Origin: an uncultured Agitococcus sp. | Lineage (GTDB): Bacteria; Pseudomonadota; Gammaproteobacteria; Pseudomonadales; Moraxellaceae | Direction: 5' to 3' | Assembly (NCBI RefSeq): GCF_937920075.1 | Contig: NZ_CALETI010000094.1 | Coordinates: forward strand, 1 to 7,025 | Length of the DNA: 7,025 nucleotides | The notes under the pieces: model-generated | The model's input: the letters and a program-made list of their open reading frames with translations, nothing else | The model's database searches: none | Told to the model about the DNA's origin: nothing | Shown here: piece after piece, positions 1 through 6,468 of the stretch | Layout of the letters: every line of letters starts with the position of its first letter | Numbering within the stretch: the stretch's first letter is position 1 | Translations under genes and position numbers: made by a program

Positions 1-2
1 AC

Positions 3-194
3 ATCGGGCGCATCAAGCCGGACTCGCCGCTGGCGCAGCTCTTCCCGCAGCAGAAGGGTTCCGACGGCGTGCGCATCCCGCGGCTTTCCTCGGCGGTGGC
101 GGTGGCGGAGCGGCTCAGCAACGGCACCATCGGCTATGCCCTGGAGATGAAGCGGGCGCCGGCCGACCCGGCGCTGCTCGTGCAGTTGGCATGA
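3..194 (+). CDS. 3' end of an unidentified high-G+C gene
   Basis: The frame is open from the left edge and ends in TGA at 192-194, giving 63 residues from IGRIKPDSPLAQLF to APADPALLVQLA. Third codon positions are almost all G or C, as in a real high-G+C coding sequence, and no other frame looks as good. No signal peptide, membrane segment or metal-binding motif is visible. I do not recognise the family. Its stop overlaps the ATG of the next open frame (ATGA, 191-194), as in translationally coupled genes. Base composition is far more G+C-rich than anything after about 340, so it may come from a different replicon or genome than the rest of the window. Confidence is fair that this is coding, and very low on function. 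Confidence 0.5.
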   Translation: MGRIKPDSPLAQLFPQQKGSDGVRIPRLSSAVAVAERLSNGTIGYALEMKRAPADPALLVQLA

Positions 195-337
195 TTATGA
201 GTCAGAATATGAATCCGGAAGTTCCGTGCCATCGCGTGATTCGGTCGGACGGGGCAGCGGGGGAATACAACAGGGGCCGGGACGAGAAGGTCAGGAAACT
301 GCGCGAGGAAGGCGCATTGCAGCAGGTGCCACGGTAG
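191..337 (+). pseudogene. C-terminal stub of O6-alkylguanine-DNA alkyltransferase-like (MGMT) protein
   Basis: A 48-codon frame from ATG 191 (or ATG 197) to TAG 335-337 carries VPCHRVIRSDGAAGEYNRG followed by a Lys/Arg-rich helix. This is the hallmark of the MGMT/Ada C-terminal domain: PCHR contains the alkyl-accepting cysteine, followed by V-I-x-S-D-G and the Y-N-R-G turn. In intact proteins of this family about 50 residues lie upstream in the same domain, including the helix-turn-helix with the recognition helix (R-A-V-G-x-A-x-S-x-N). Here only the last residues, SQN-MNPE, are present and the rest is replaced by the unrelated high-G+C gene. Without the helix it should not bind or repair DNA. 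It is a remnant, or one side of a join near 191-199. The family call is firm; the status as a broken gene follows from the missing part. Confidence 0.75.
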
Positions 338-340
338 TCG

Positions 341-349
341 TGCTATACT
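341..349 (+). promoter_or_regulatory. Extended -10 promoter for the VF530 gene
   Basis: TGCTATACT is an extended -10 element (TG-N-TATACT, hexamer 344-349) seven bases before the ATG at 356. Transcription would start within a base or two of that ATG, giving a leaderless or nearly leaderless mRNA. No Shine-Dalgarno sequence precedes the start, which agrees. No convincing -35 sits at 16-18 bases; TTGCAG at 318-323 is 20 bases away. Extended -10 promoters often do without one. Confidence 0.55.
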
Positions 350-355
350 TGCCCC

Positions 356-595
356 ATGTCAAATCCGCTCCAAAACAAGACCCTTGAAATGATCCTGGGC
401 GAACTGGTGGAATGGTATGGGTGGGAAACGTTGGGGCAGGATATCAAGATCAAGTGCTTTACGACAGATCCAAGCATCAAATCAAGTTTGAAGTTTTTGC
501 GTAAAACGCCTTGGGCTAGACAAAAAGTCGAGGAGTTGTACATCAAAACAGTCAGAGAGATTGAGCGTAAAAGTAATGTCCATGAAACCAAATAA
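356..595 (+). CDS. VF530/DUF2132 family small protein, putative nucleic-acid binding
   Basis: This is a complete 79-residue protein. Residues 3-62 match the VF530 (DUF2132) family along its length: N-P-L-x-x-x-T-L-E-M-I-L-x-E-L-V-E-x-Y-G-W near residues 3-23, then the signature CFTTDPSIKSSLKFLRKTPWAR at about 34-55, then an E-x-L-Y helix. The known member from Vibrio fischeri is a four-helix fold reported to resemble the double-stranded-DNA-binding domain of RecA, so nucleic-acid binding is the usual guess; no biochemical role is established. The length is normal for the family, and the C-terminal tail after about residue 62 is charged and variable. The ATG at 356 is chosen because the family begins within a few residues of it and the extended -10 lies just upstream. 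The base composition lies between the G+C-rich left end and the AT-rich kinase, so it need not share their origin. Confidence 0.85.
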   Translation: MSNPLQNKTLEMILGELVEWYGWETLGQDIKIKCFTTDPSIKSSLKFLRKTPWARQKVEELYIKTVREIERKSNVHETK

Positions 596-613
596 ATGGA
601 GTCCCAAACCTGA

Positions 614-694
614 GGGTGCTCCTTCAAAATCTTCGGAGGCAAAATTTCAGGTAACCGAAAATACCGAATTGATGGTATTATAGGACATGGAGCA
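614..694 (+). other. 5' part of the kinase reading frame without a standard start codon
   Basis: The kinase frame is open from 614, just after an in-frame TGA at 611-613, and contains no ATG, GTG or TTG before 695. Translation of 641-694 gives KISGNRKYRIDGIIGHGA, which is plainly kinase subdomain I: a basic lead-in, the first beta strand, and the start of the glycine loop G-H-G-A-M-G. The protein must therefore begin at or before about 641. A GGAGG at 635-639 lies four bases before an ATT at 644, which could serve as a rare start at slightly short spacing. The other reading is that the native 5' end has been lost at a join between about 600 and 641. Confidence 0.7.
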
Positions 695-3436
695 ATGGGC
701 ATAGTGTATAAAGGTTTTGATAGTAGTATCAATCGGACCGTTGCTATTAAAACCATTCATCATCATCTTCTATTAGGCGATTCTGGCGCAGAATTACTAA
801 AACGTTTTAAAGCCGAAGCAACTGCTGCTGCACGTTGTCAACATCAAAATATTATTGCCATCTACGACTTTGGCCAACAAGAAGACAACACTCCGTATAT
901 TGTCATGGAGTTTGTCAACGGTCATACCTTAGAAAATTTATTAAAAACACAACAAAAATTATCATTTGAACAAATTAACCGTTTGTTTTTGAGCATTTGT
1001 GATGGCCTAAATTATGCTCATCAACAAGGTATTATTCATCGGGACATTAAACCTGCTAATATCATCGTATTAGATGATGATCGTATTAAAATTGCAGATT
1101 TTGGTATTGCCAAAATTGAATCGTCAGACAGCACCCAATTAGGTATGTCATTAGGTACACCCTCCTACATGGCTCCAGAGCAAAGTCTAGGACAAGTGAT
1201 TGATGCTCGTGTAGATATTTTTGCGTTAGGGATTATTGCTTTTGAACTATTTAATAGTTGTCACGACTTACCTACAGCCTTGTGTCAATATAGCATAATG
1301 ACTGATATTGACATTGCTAAGCGGAAAAAGCTTAATCCACAAACGTTGCTTCCTAAATTACTTGTTGACTTTATAGATACTTGTTTACAAGCTAATGTTG
1401 ACAACCGTTATAAGAATATGAGCGATTTAATAGGCCATTATCAAGCTATTATTCAGCAAATAAAATCAGTCTCTCAACTAGACATCGACAACAACTTAAA
1501 CTCTACACAAGATTTACCAAATGCATCTTTGCTACAAGAAGAGTCTTTTAACTTTGATTTACATCCAGATTTTTTGGAGATGGTTTCTGATGCAATACCA
1601 AAAGAGCAAACACTTGTCGATCATTTTGCAGAAACACAAATTACCAGTAAATCGGTTGAACCCCCAAGTGCGCCAAAATTAGACCTCCAAGAGCAAGTTA
1701 AAAAAGCTCTATCAATTTTAGACATCATTCGTCTGTTAAAAGATATTCATCCCGTCTTAAATCACGATTGGAAAGATAAAATTCCTCACTTATTAGACAA
1801 ACTTGATGAAGATTCACGTCGCCGAGCTTATAAGAATATTCTAGAACCCAAAAATATTAGTCTCACGCCAGATAACAAATTAGTTTTCTCAGGACAGCTC
1901 ACCTTAACTGAGGCAAAAAGACTTTTGGTTAGTCGCCCTATTTCAGTTGCACTTGACAAGCTATTACGGATTGTGAATGGCATTAAACAAACTCGCAATA
2001 TTTTAACTATTGGTGATTCATTAGAGGCGGGGGTTGAATTAATCAATAGTATTAATACCGAAGATAATTTCGCCTTACAAAAAGAAAAACTACGTCTAAT
2101 AGAAGCCTTTTTATACGATTTTGCCACAGAATTACGTGAACACGACTTTGATCCTCCTCCCAGTGAACGTGGCTTAACCGTAGACATGATAAAAACCTAT
2201 ATTATTGAAGTTTTTATTAAAGAAAAACTTCTTAGCTATTGGTTTAGCACGTTACCTTTACGTGAATTAAAACAAGATCCTCTTCCATTCGTTAACACTA
2301 CTTTATTTGATGAGGCTAAAGTACGCCGACTTGGTATTGTCTCAACAGAACGTTATTTCTTTCTCATAGGAGAGGTTGCCAAATTTGAGCAAGATCGCTA
2401 CTCTGTTCGTCGTTTTTTATTAGATGATGATGCTATGGGAGGGCGTTTTATTTACTTTAATATTTTGGCAGTTGATAAATACAAACTGCGTGAGTCTAGC
2501 TATCAAACTAAAATTCGTAAAGATTTAACTCGTGTTGTTACGTTACAACGCCAACTCACTAATCAAGTCATTGAGTTTGTAGATGGCCTTGAAAATTGTC
2601 AACTACAATATTTGTTACCTTTATTAACAAAGCCCTTAGAAGCGGATGGTACTAACTTACAAACCATAATTGAATTTCGCCTACGTGACTACGAACGAAA
2701 TCTAAGTTTATTAGTTTTAGGAAAAGCTAATAGAATATTAAAAGAATTTGCTCAAACACCAGATGATTACGAATACTTATTTTTTGGTTTAAAGTCATTC
2801 TTAGTCGAATTATTAGGCGATATTCGTGATTTTTATTATCAATCTTCAGCTCGTTGGAGTCTCAAAAGTCAAGAAATGGAATTCAAATTAGTTTCTTATT
2901 TACGCTTATTAGAAAAACGTAAAAGTAGTATTTTTACGGCTGACAGAGAACATATTTTTAAAGAAAACCCAGAGCTTGATTTTAACCGCCCTGTTAACGA
3001 ACTCAAACAAATTATTGACGATGCTGCCCCAGCCATTCGCGTTATTAAACAACAACTTAAAGATGCTTATCAACAAATTGAGTTAGCGGCTGAACGTAAT
3101 GATTGGCAAAAATTTTGGGATAAATGCTTAAACAAAAAACTGCCTGATCCAGAAAAGATTCGTAAACAGCTAGAACAAGTTACTAAGGAAAGTTTGGTTG
3201 AAATTGTCCGTATTCCTAAAAAATATAAGCGAACAACTATTTATTTAGAGTTTGAAGGCTTGATCGGCATTGATGAAACGGTTCGTCACTACGCATTCCC
3301 AAAAGGGGAACTTGGCATTTCTTTTTTACCCATACTCATTCGTTTGCCAGAGGACTCCAGAGATTTTGACCTAGCAACCGTCAAAGAGGCTCTAAAACCG
3401 ACTGTGTTTAGCCAATTTGGGACTGCCACTACTTAA
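695..3436 (+). CDS. Ser/Thr protein kinase (PknB/Hanks type) with large unknown C-terminal region
   Basis: The 913 residues counted from ATG 695 form an almost complete bacterial Hanks-type kinase, which transfers phosphate from ATP to Ser/Thr of protein substrates. Visible motifs are the end of the glycine loop (G-A-M-G-I-V-Y-K, partly upstream of 695), the ATP lysine in VAIK (K19), the helix-C glutamate in FKAEA (E41), HRDIKPAN with catalytic D117, DFG (135-137), and the activation segment ending in APE (160-162). The kinase domain ends near residue 255. An acidic, Ser/Asn-rich linker runs to about 330. Residues 330-913 are mostly predicted helix, with a more strand-like end after about 835; I recognise no domain there. 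No transmembrane segment, PASTA, TPR or WD repeat is seen, so the protein is probably cytoplasmic. ATG 695 is only the first standard start: using it would remove the first strand and half of the glycine loop. All key residues are present, so the kinase could be active if its 5' end is intact. No partner gene adjoins it. Confidence 0.9.
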   Translation: MGIVYKGFDSSINRTVAIKTIHHHLLLGDSGAELLKRFKAEATAAARCQHQNIIAIYDFGQQEDNTPYIVMEFVNGHTLENLLKTQQKLSFEQINRLFLSICDGLNYAHQQGIIHRDIKPANIIVLDDDRIKIADFGIAKIESSDSTQLGMSLGTPSYMAPEQSLGQVIDARVDIFALGIIAFELFNSCHDLPTALCQYSIMTDIDIAKRKKLNPQTLLPKLLVDFIDTCLQANVDNRYKNMSDLIGHYQAIIQQIKSVSQLDIDNNLNSTQDLPNASLLQEESFNFDLHPDFLEMVSDAIPKEQTLVDHFAETQITSKSVEPPSAPKLDLQEQVKKALSILDIIRLLKDIHPVLNHDWKDKIPHLLDKLDEDSRRRAYKNILEPKNISLTPDNKLVFSGQLTLTEAKRLLVSRPISVALDKLLRIVNGIKQTRNILTIGDSLEAGVELINSINTEDNFALQKEKLRLIEAFLYDFATELREHDFDPPPSERGLTVDMIKTYIIEVFIKEKLLSYWFSTLPLRELKQDPLPFVNTTLFDEAKVRRLGIVSTERYFFLIGEVAKFEQDRYSVRRFLLDDDAMGGRFIYFNILAVDKYKLRESSYQTKIRKDLTRVVTLQRQLTNQVIEFVDGLENCQLQYLLPLLTKPLEADGTNLQTIIEFRLRDYERNLSLLVLGKANRILKEFAQTPDDYEYLFFGLKSFLVELLGDIRDFYYQSSARWSLKSQEMEFKLVSYLRLLEKRKSSIFTADREHIFKENPELDFNRPVNELKQIIDDAAPAIRVIKQQLKDAYQQIELAAERNDWQKFWDKCLNKKLPDPEKIRKQLEQVTKESLVEIVRIPKKYKRTTIYLEFEGLIGIDETVRHYAFPKGELGISFLPILIRLPEDSRDFDLATVKEALKPTVFSQFGTATT

Positions 3437-3453
3437 ATACGCTGAGTTAGGTT

Positions 3454-3471
3454 TAAAAATTCTAATTTTTA
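3454..3471. repeat. AT-only inverted repeat after the kinase
   Basis: TAAAAATT, two bases, AATTTTTA: a perfect eight-base inverted repeat 17 bases past the kinase stop. The two-base loop must open to fold, and all pairs are A-T, so it is weak. It could act as a U-tract terminator in either direction or be chance in AT-rich DNA. Confidence 0.35.
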
Positions 3472-3500
3472 GAGAGAAGTCCCCTCTTAAGAGTAATGCC

Positions 3501-3567
3501 AGTCAGTTAAGCTTTTTTTGCTGACTTGGTTGCGACTCGGCTCAACTATCCGATCGAAGGGCAACCA
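3501..3567. repeat. Two consecutive hairpins in the intergenic region
   Basis: The first hairpin is AGTCAG (3501-3506) pairing with CTGACT (3521-3526) around a T-rich 14-base loop. The second is a longer interrupted stem: TGGTTGC (3527-3533) with GCAACCA (3561-3567), enclosing TCGG (3537-3540) with CCGA (3550-3553). They abut each other and a third hairpin at 3571. This stretch is about half G+C against roughly a third in its flanks, and has no useful reading frame. It looks like a structured RNA, a 3' untranslated region or a small repetitive element. I recognise no known RNA family. Confidence 0.5.
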
Positions 3568-3570
3568 CCC

Positions 3571-3627
3571 TGACTCCGTTCAGTCAACGCAAACATGCGC
3601 TCTGAACAGAGTCAAAGTGTTATTTTT
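3571..3627 (+). terminator. Long hairpin with following T-run, possible terminator
   Basis: TGACTCCGTTCAG (3571-3583) pairs with CTGAACAGAGTCA (3602-3614) at 12 of 13 positions; the single mismatch is C3577/A3608. The 18-base loop holds its own four-base stem, CGCA (3588-3591) with TGCG (3596-3599). A TTATTTTT run (3620-3627) follows five bases beyond the stem, so on the plus strand it could end transcripts from the kinase. The spacer before the T-run is longer than in a textbook terminator, so the function is tentative; the inverted repeat itself is clear. Confidence 0.5.
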
Positions 3628-3670
3628 AAGAAGCCATTTTCCGTAACTGACCAGCATTAGCTACTGTTTG

Positions 3671-3868
3671 TTATTTACTGGCTATTTGTACCACTTGTAC
3701 ATACAAAGAAGTAATCTCATTCATTTGTTTAAGCATGGTATCTTCGGTTTCTAAGTTTTTATAAGGAATAGCCCAATATAAAGCTAAATACAATTTAGCA
3801 ATCTGTTGACTTAACATCCGTTGTCTACCTGATTGCTTGAGCTTAAAACTAAAATCATAAATACATAA
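3671..3868 (-). pseudogene. Remnant of a PilJ-type (type IV pili chemotaxis transducer N-terminal) sensor domain
   Basis: Read on the minus strand, the frame encodes 65 residues ending in TAA (3671-3673). It contains KQSGRQRMLSQQIAKLYLAL, which matches the signature of the PilJ/NarX-like periplasmic sensor domain (x-x-G-R-Q-R-M-L-S-Q-x-I-A-K). The rest, YWAIPYKNLETEDTMLKQMN and on, continues as an amphipathic helix. The frame is bounded upstream by TAG (3869-3871), and the only ATG inside it falls in the middle of the motif. In front of the TAG the same frame is open for 16 codons from ATG 3917-3919, but that stretch looks unrelated to the family and no signal peptide or membrane segment is present. 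Intact members are exported or membrane-anchored and two or more times longer. I call it a decayed fragment; expression as a short peptide is unlikely. Confidence 0.65.
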
Positions 3869-3871
3869 CTA

Positions 3872-4222
3872 ATATATCGTTGGCACATGGTTTTGTTCAT
3901 GGTCATCAGACTCCATCATAGGACAAATAATTGCTGTTGTTATTGTCCTTTATTGTTATTTATATAATAGTTAGGGTAAGGATTCAAGCACGTAGAAAAA
4001 TCTGCTTAAGTCAACATATTGTGGCCAAAAACAAAAAACCATATTAAAAATGATAGAAAAAAAGTAAGTACAAATATAAGCGTTTGTTTATATTTAAAAT
4101 ATATCAACTATATTTTGAGAAAAAAACTAACATATAGAACATATAATGTATTAAGCTCCTGTTTTTTCGCCAAAATTTTTATCTAAATAGCCGACAAACG
4201 GTCATATAAAACGGATTAAATG
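3872..4222. other. AT-rich stretch with no recognisable gene
   Basis: About 350 bases, very AT-rich with many A and T runs, especially 4020-4200. No reading frame of useful length with protein-like composition, no tRNA-like fold and no tandem array was seen. Part of it (3872-3919) is the short open extension in front of the PilJ remnant. The rest appears to be degraded or non-coding spacer downstream of fadH. Confidence 0.5.
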
Positions 4223-4244
4223 TAGGATGCACTCAAGCATCCTA
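4223..4244 (-). terminator. Terminator-like hairpin downstream of fadH
   Basis: TAGGATGC (4223-4230), six-base loop, GCATCCTA (4237-4244): a perfect eight-base stem starting 15 bases beyond the fadH stop on the minus strand. On that strand it is followed by C then ATTTAAT, a poor T-run, so termination may be inefficient or factor-assisted. The position directly after a gene supports the role. The core sequence also resembles short repeats scattered in many gammaproteobacteria, which I cannot check here. Confidence 0.55.
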
Positions 4245-4259
4245 ACACTTAAGTATATA

Positions 4260-6290
4260 TTACAATTTCGTTGCCAATTCTGCCCCTTCTTTAATCGCAC
4301 GTTTAGCATCTAACTCACTGGCCAAAGCCGCGCCACCAATTTGGTAATAATTGGCGCGTGTGCTTTCGCCTTCTTTGGGCATTAGCTCACGTAAGGACTC
4401 TTGACCCGCACAAATCACCACGTTATCAACCGCTAATAATTGCTCTTTACCGTTAATCGCAATCACTAAGCCATTATCGTTAATTTCGCGGTATTCAACG
4501 CCAGACATCATCGCCACATTATTTTTTTGCATCACCGCACGATGTACCCAGCCAGAGGTTTTGCCCAAACCTGCACCGACTTTGGACTCTTTACGTTGCA
4601 ATAAATAAATTTGACGTAAAGGCGCTTTGTGTTCGGGTTCAACTAAACCACCTTCGACTTTGGCTTGTAAATCAACGCCCCACTCGGCACACCATGCTTG
4701 GGTAGAAATGGGTAAACTCACCGAAGCATCGTGCAATAAAAATTCACTCAAATCAAAACCGATACCGCCTGCACCAATCACCGCCACCCGTTGACCGACA
4801 GGCTTTTTGTCGCGCAATACATCCAAATAAGACAATACTTTAGGATGTTCAATACCTTTAATGGGTGGTTTGCGAGGTGCAATACCTGTCGCCACAATCA
4901 CCTCATCAAAACCTTGTGCTTCTAAATCGGCACGCGATACCCGTTGATTTAATTTAACAGTTACGCCTTTTAGCTCTAATTGACGGCCAAAATAACGAAT
5001 GGTTTCATAAAATTCTTCTTTACCAGGGATTTGTTTGGCCACATTAAATTGACCACCAATCTCTGAGCTGGCTTCAAATAAGGTCACATAATGACCACGT
5101 TCTGCGGCAACGGTCGCAGCCGATAAACCTGCTGGCCCTGCACCAACTACCGCAATACGTTTGGCTTTAGACGTTTTGATATAGACTAATTCGGTTTCGT
5201 GGCAAGCCCTTGGATTCACCAAACAGCTAACACGCTTATTGTTAAAGGCATGGTCTAAACAGGCTTGGTTACAGCCAATACAGGTATTAATTTCATCGGC
5301 TTTATTGGCGGCGGCTTTGTTTACCCAATCAGGGTCTGCCAAGAAAGGACGTGCCATTTGCACCATGTCGGCATCACCACGCGCCAAAATTGCTTCGGCC
5401 GTATCAGGCATATTGATACGGTTGGACGCTATGACAGGAATAGACACTTCTTTTTTGATGCGTGCGGTGACATCGGCAAAGGCAGCACGTGGCACAGACG
5501 TGACAATGGTCGGCACACGCGCTTCGTGCCAACCAATGCCCGTATTTAATAAGGTCACGCCTGCTTGTTCTAAGGCTTTAGCGACTGCAACCACTTCATC
5601 CCATGTATTGCCGCCTTCGACCAAATCTAACAGCGACAAACGATAGGCAATAATAAAATTTTTACCGACCACTTTACGAATACGCTTCACGACTTCAACA
5701 GGAAAACGCATTCTATTTTCGATAGTGCCGCCCCATTCATCATCACGCTGATTAACACGCGCACACAAAAATTGATTGAGCAAGTAGCCTTCGCTACCCA
5801 TAATTTCTACGCCATCATAACCCGCAATTTTGGCCAAACGCGCACAACGACCATAAGCAGCAATGGTTTTGGCAATACCACGCTCAGACATTTCACGCGG
5901 TTTAAACATCGAAATGGGTGATTTTGTCGCAGAAGCGGAGACCACAAAAGGATGAAAACCATAACGGCCAGCATGCAAAATTTGCAATAAAATTTTGCCA
6001 CCTTCTTTGTGAACCGCATGAGTCACTAAACGATGATTGACTGCATCGGTAATACGGTTCATCGTGCCACCAAAGGGCAACAACCAGCCTTCACGATTAG
6101 GCGAAATACCACCTGTGACAATCAAACCCACGCCCCCTTTAGCACGTTCACCAAAAAACGCGGCTAATTTGGGATAATTATAAAAACGGTCTTCTAAACC
6201 TGTGTGCATTGACCCCATCACCACACGGTTACGAAGTTGGGTAAACCCTAAATCTAAAGGCTGCATTAAATGCGGATAGGCTTGGCTCAT
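4260..6290 (-). CDS. fadH: NADPH-dependent 2,4-dienoyl-CoA reductase
   Basis: The 676 residues align end to end with Escherichia coli FadH (672 residues). The cytoplasmic enzyme uses NADPH through FAD, a 4Fe-4S cluster and FMN to reduce 2,4-dienoyl-CoA to an enoyl-CoA, allowing beta-oxidation of unsaturated fatty acids with even-numbered double bonds. The N-terminal old-yellow-enzyme barrel (about 1-330) has LRNRVVMGSMHTGLE, catalytic Tyr169 in GSEGYL and His255 in GIGWHEAR. The cluster cysteines are C337, C340 and C344 in CIGCNQAC, plus C356. The FAD-binding Rossmann loop GAGPAG is at 383-388, and the NADPH loop GAGGIGFD is at 507-514. The end, SELDAKRAIKEGAELATKL, is also typical. ATG 6288-6290 fits the family start, with AAGG (6301-6304) ten bases upstream. 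It stands alone, divergent from the cupin gene. No frameshift or missing residue was seen. The call is very secure against other members of the family because of the end-to-end match. Confidence 0.96.
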   Translation of the reverse strand: MSQAYPHLMQPLDLGFTQLRNRVVMGSMHTGLEDRFYNYPKLAAFFGERAKGGVGLIVTGGISPNREGWLLPFGGTMNRITDAVNHRLVTHAVHKEGGKILLQILHAGRYGFHPFVVSASATKSPISMFKPREMSERGIAKTIAAYGRCARLAKIAGYDGVEIMGSEGYLLNQFLCARVNQRDDEWGGTIENRMRFPVEVVKRIRKVVGKNFIIAYRLSLLDLVEGGNTWDEVVAVAKALEQAGVTLLNTGIGWHEARVPTIVTSVPRAAFADVTARIKKEVSIPVIASNRINMPDTAEAILARGDADMVQMARPFLADPDWVNKAAANKADEINTCIGCNQACLDHAFNNKRVSCLVNPRACHETELVYIKTSKAKRIAVVGAGPAGLSAATVAAERGHYVTLFEASSEIGGQFNVAKQIPGKEEFYETIRYFGRQLELKGVTVKLNQRVSRADLEAQGFDEVIVATGIAPRKPPIKGIEHPKVLSYLDVLRDKKPVGQRVAVIGAGGIGFDLSEFLLHDASVSLPISTQAWCAEWGVDLQAKVEGGLVEPEHKAPLRQIYLLQRKESKVGAGLGKTSGWVHRAVMQKNNVAMMSGVEYREINDNGLVIAINGKEQLLAVDNVVICAGQESLRELMPKEGESTRANYYQIGGAALASELDAKRAIKEGAELATKL

Positions 6291-6347
6291 GGTTAATCTA
6301 CCTTGCTAATCAAGAACTCAGGATTGATAAATCCCAAAACAATGCGC

Positions 6348-6370
6348 CAAAGTTTACACCGTAAACATTG
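6348..6370. promoter_or_regulatory. 23-bp palindrome between fadH and cupin, candidate operator
   Basis: CAA-a-GTTTAC-acc-GTAAAC-a-TTG: each arm has nine pairing bases around one mismatch, with a three-base centre. It lies 58-80 bases before the fadH start and about 100 before the cupin start, in the shared promoter region. The size and symmetry suit a dimeric repressor or MerR-type regulator. GTTTAC/GTAAAC resembles operators described for fatty-acid and branched-chain amino-acid regulators in gammaproteobacteria, but I cannot assign a protein. Confidence 0.5.
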
Positions 6371-6436
6371 ACTTGGCTATTGGTATTTTTGCGTTATTTT
6401 TAGGGCATTTAAGACAATTGTTAAAGACTAAACGCT

Positions 6437-6461
6437 TATAATTGCTTTAAATTTTTAGGAG
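6437..6461 (+). promoter_or_regulatory. -10 element and ribosome binding site of the cupin gene
   Basis: TATAAT (6437-6442) is a consensus -10. No good -35 is found at 16-18 bases (the nearest is the weak CAATTG area, 6415-6420), so activation or another sigma contact may be needed. AGGAG (6457-6461) lies seven bases before ATG 6469 and fixes that start. The predicted leader is about 20 bases. Confidence 0.6.
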
Positions 6462-6468
6462 TATTGCC

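Noticed and set aside
596..694. Reading TGA at 611 as an amino acid to join ATG 596 to the kinase.
   Set aside because: A recoded genome would show further in-frame TGA codons in the kinase, fadH and cupin genes; there are none. No selenocysteine hairpin is evident either.
343..756. A 137-codon minus-strand frame across the VF530 gene and kinase start.
   Set aside because: It lies antisense to the recognisable VF530 protein and the kinase glycine loop and has no family-like motif.
1828..2187. A 119-codon minus-strand frame inside the kinase.
   Set aside because: It is the antisense of the kinase tail, Ser-rich and without a ribosome site; a shadow of the real frame.
4060..4160. Possible origin-like or nucleoid-binding AT-rich site.
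   Set aside because: The AT-rich runs lack repeated boxes such as DnaA sites or iterons; plain AT richness is not enough.
3437..4259. CRISPR array or tRNA gene in the long intergenic region.
   Set aside because: No direct repeats with regular spacing and no cloverleaf with a CCA-adjacent acceptor stem were found.
5239..5646. Plus-strand frames of 94-135 codons within fadH.
   Set aside because: They oppose the firmly identified fadH barrel and cluster-binding region and show no domain of their own.
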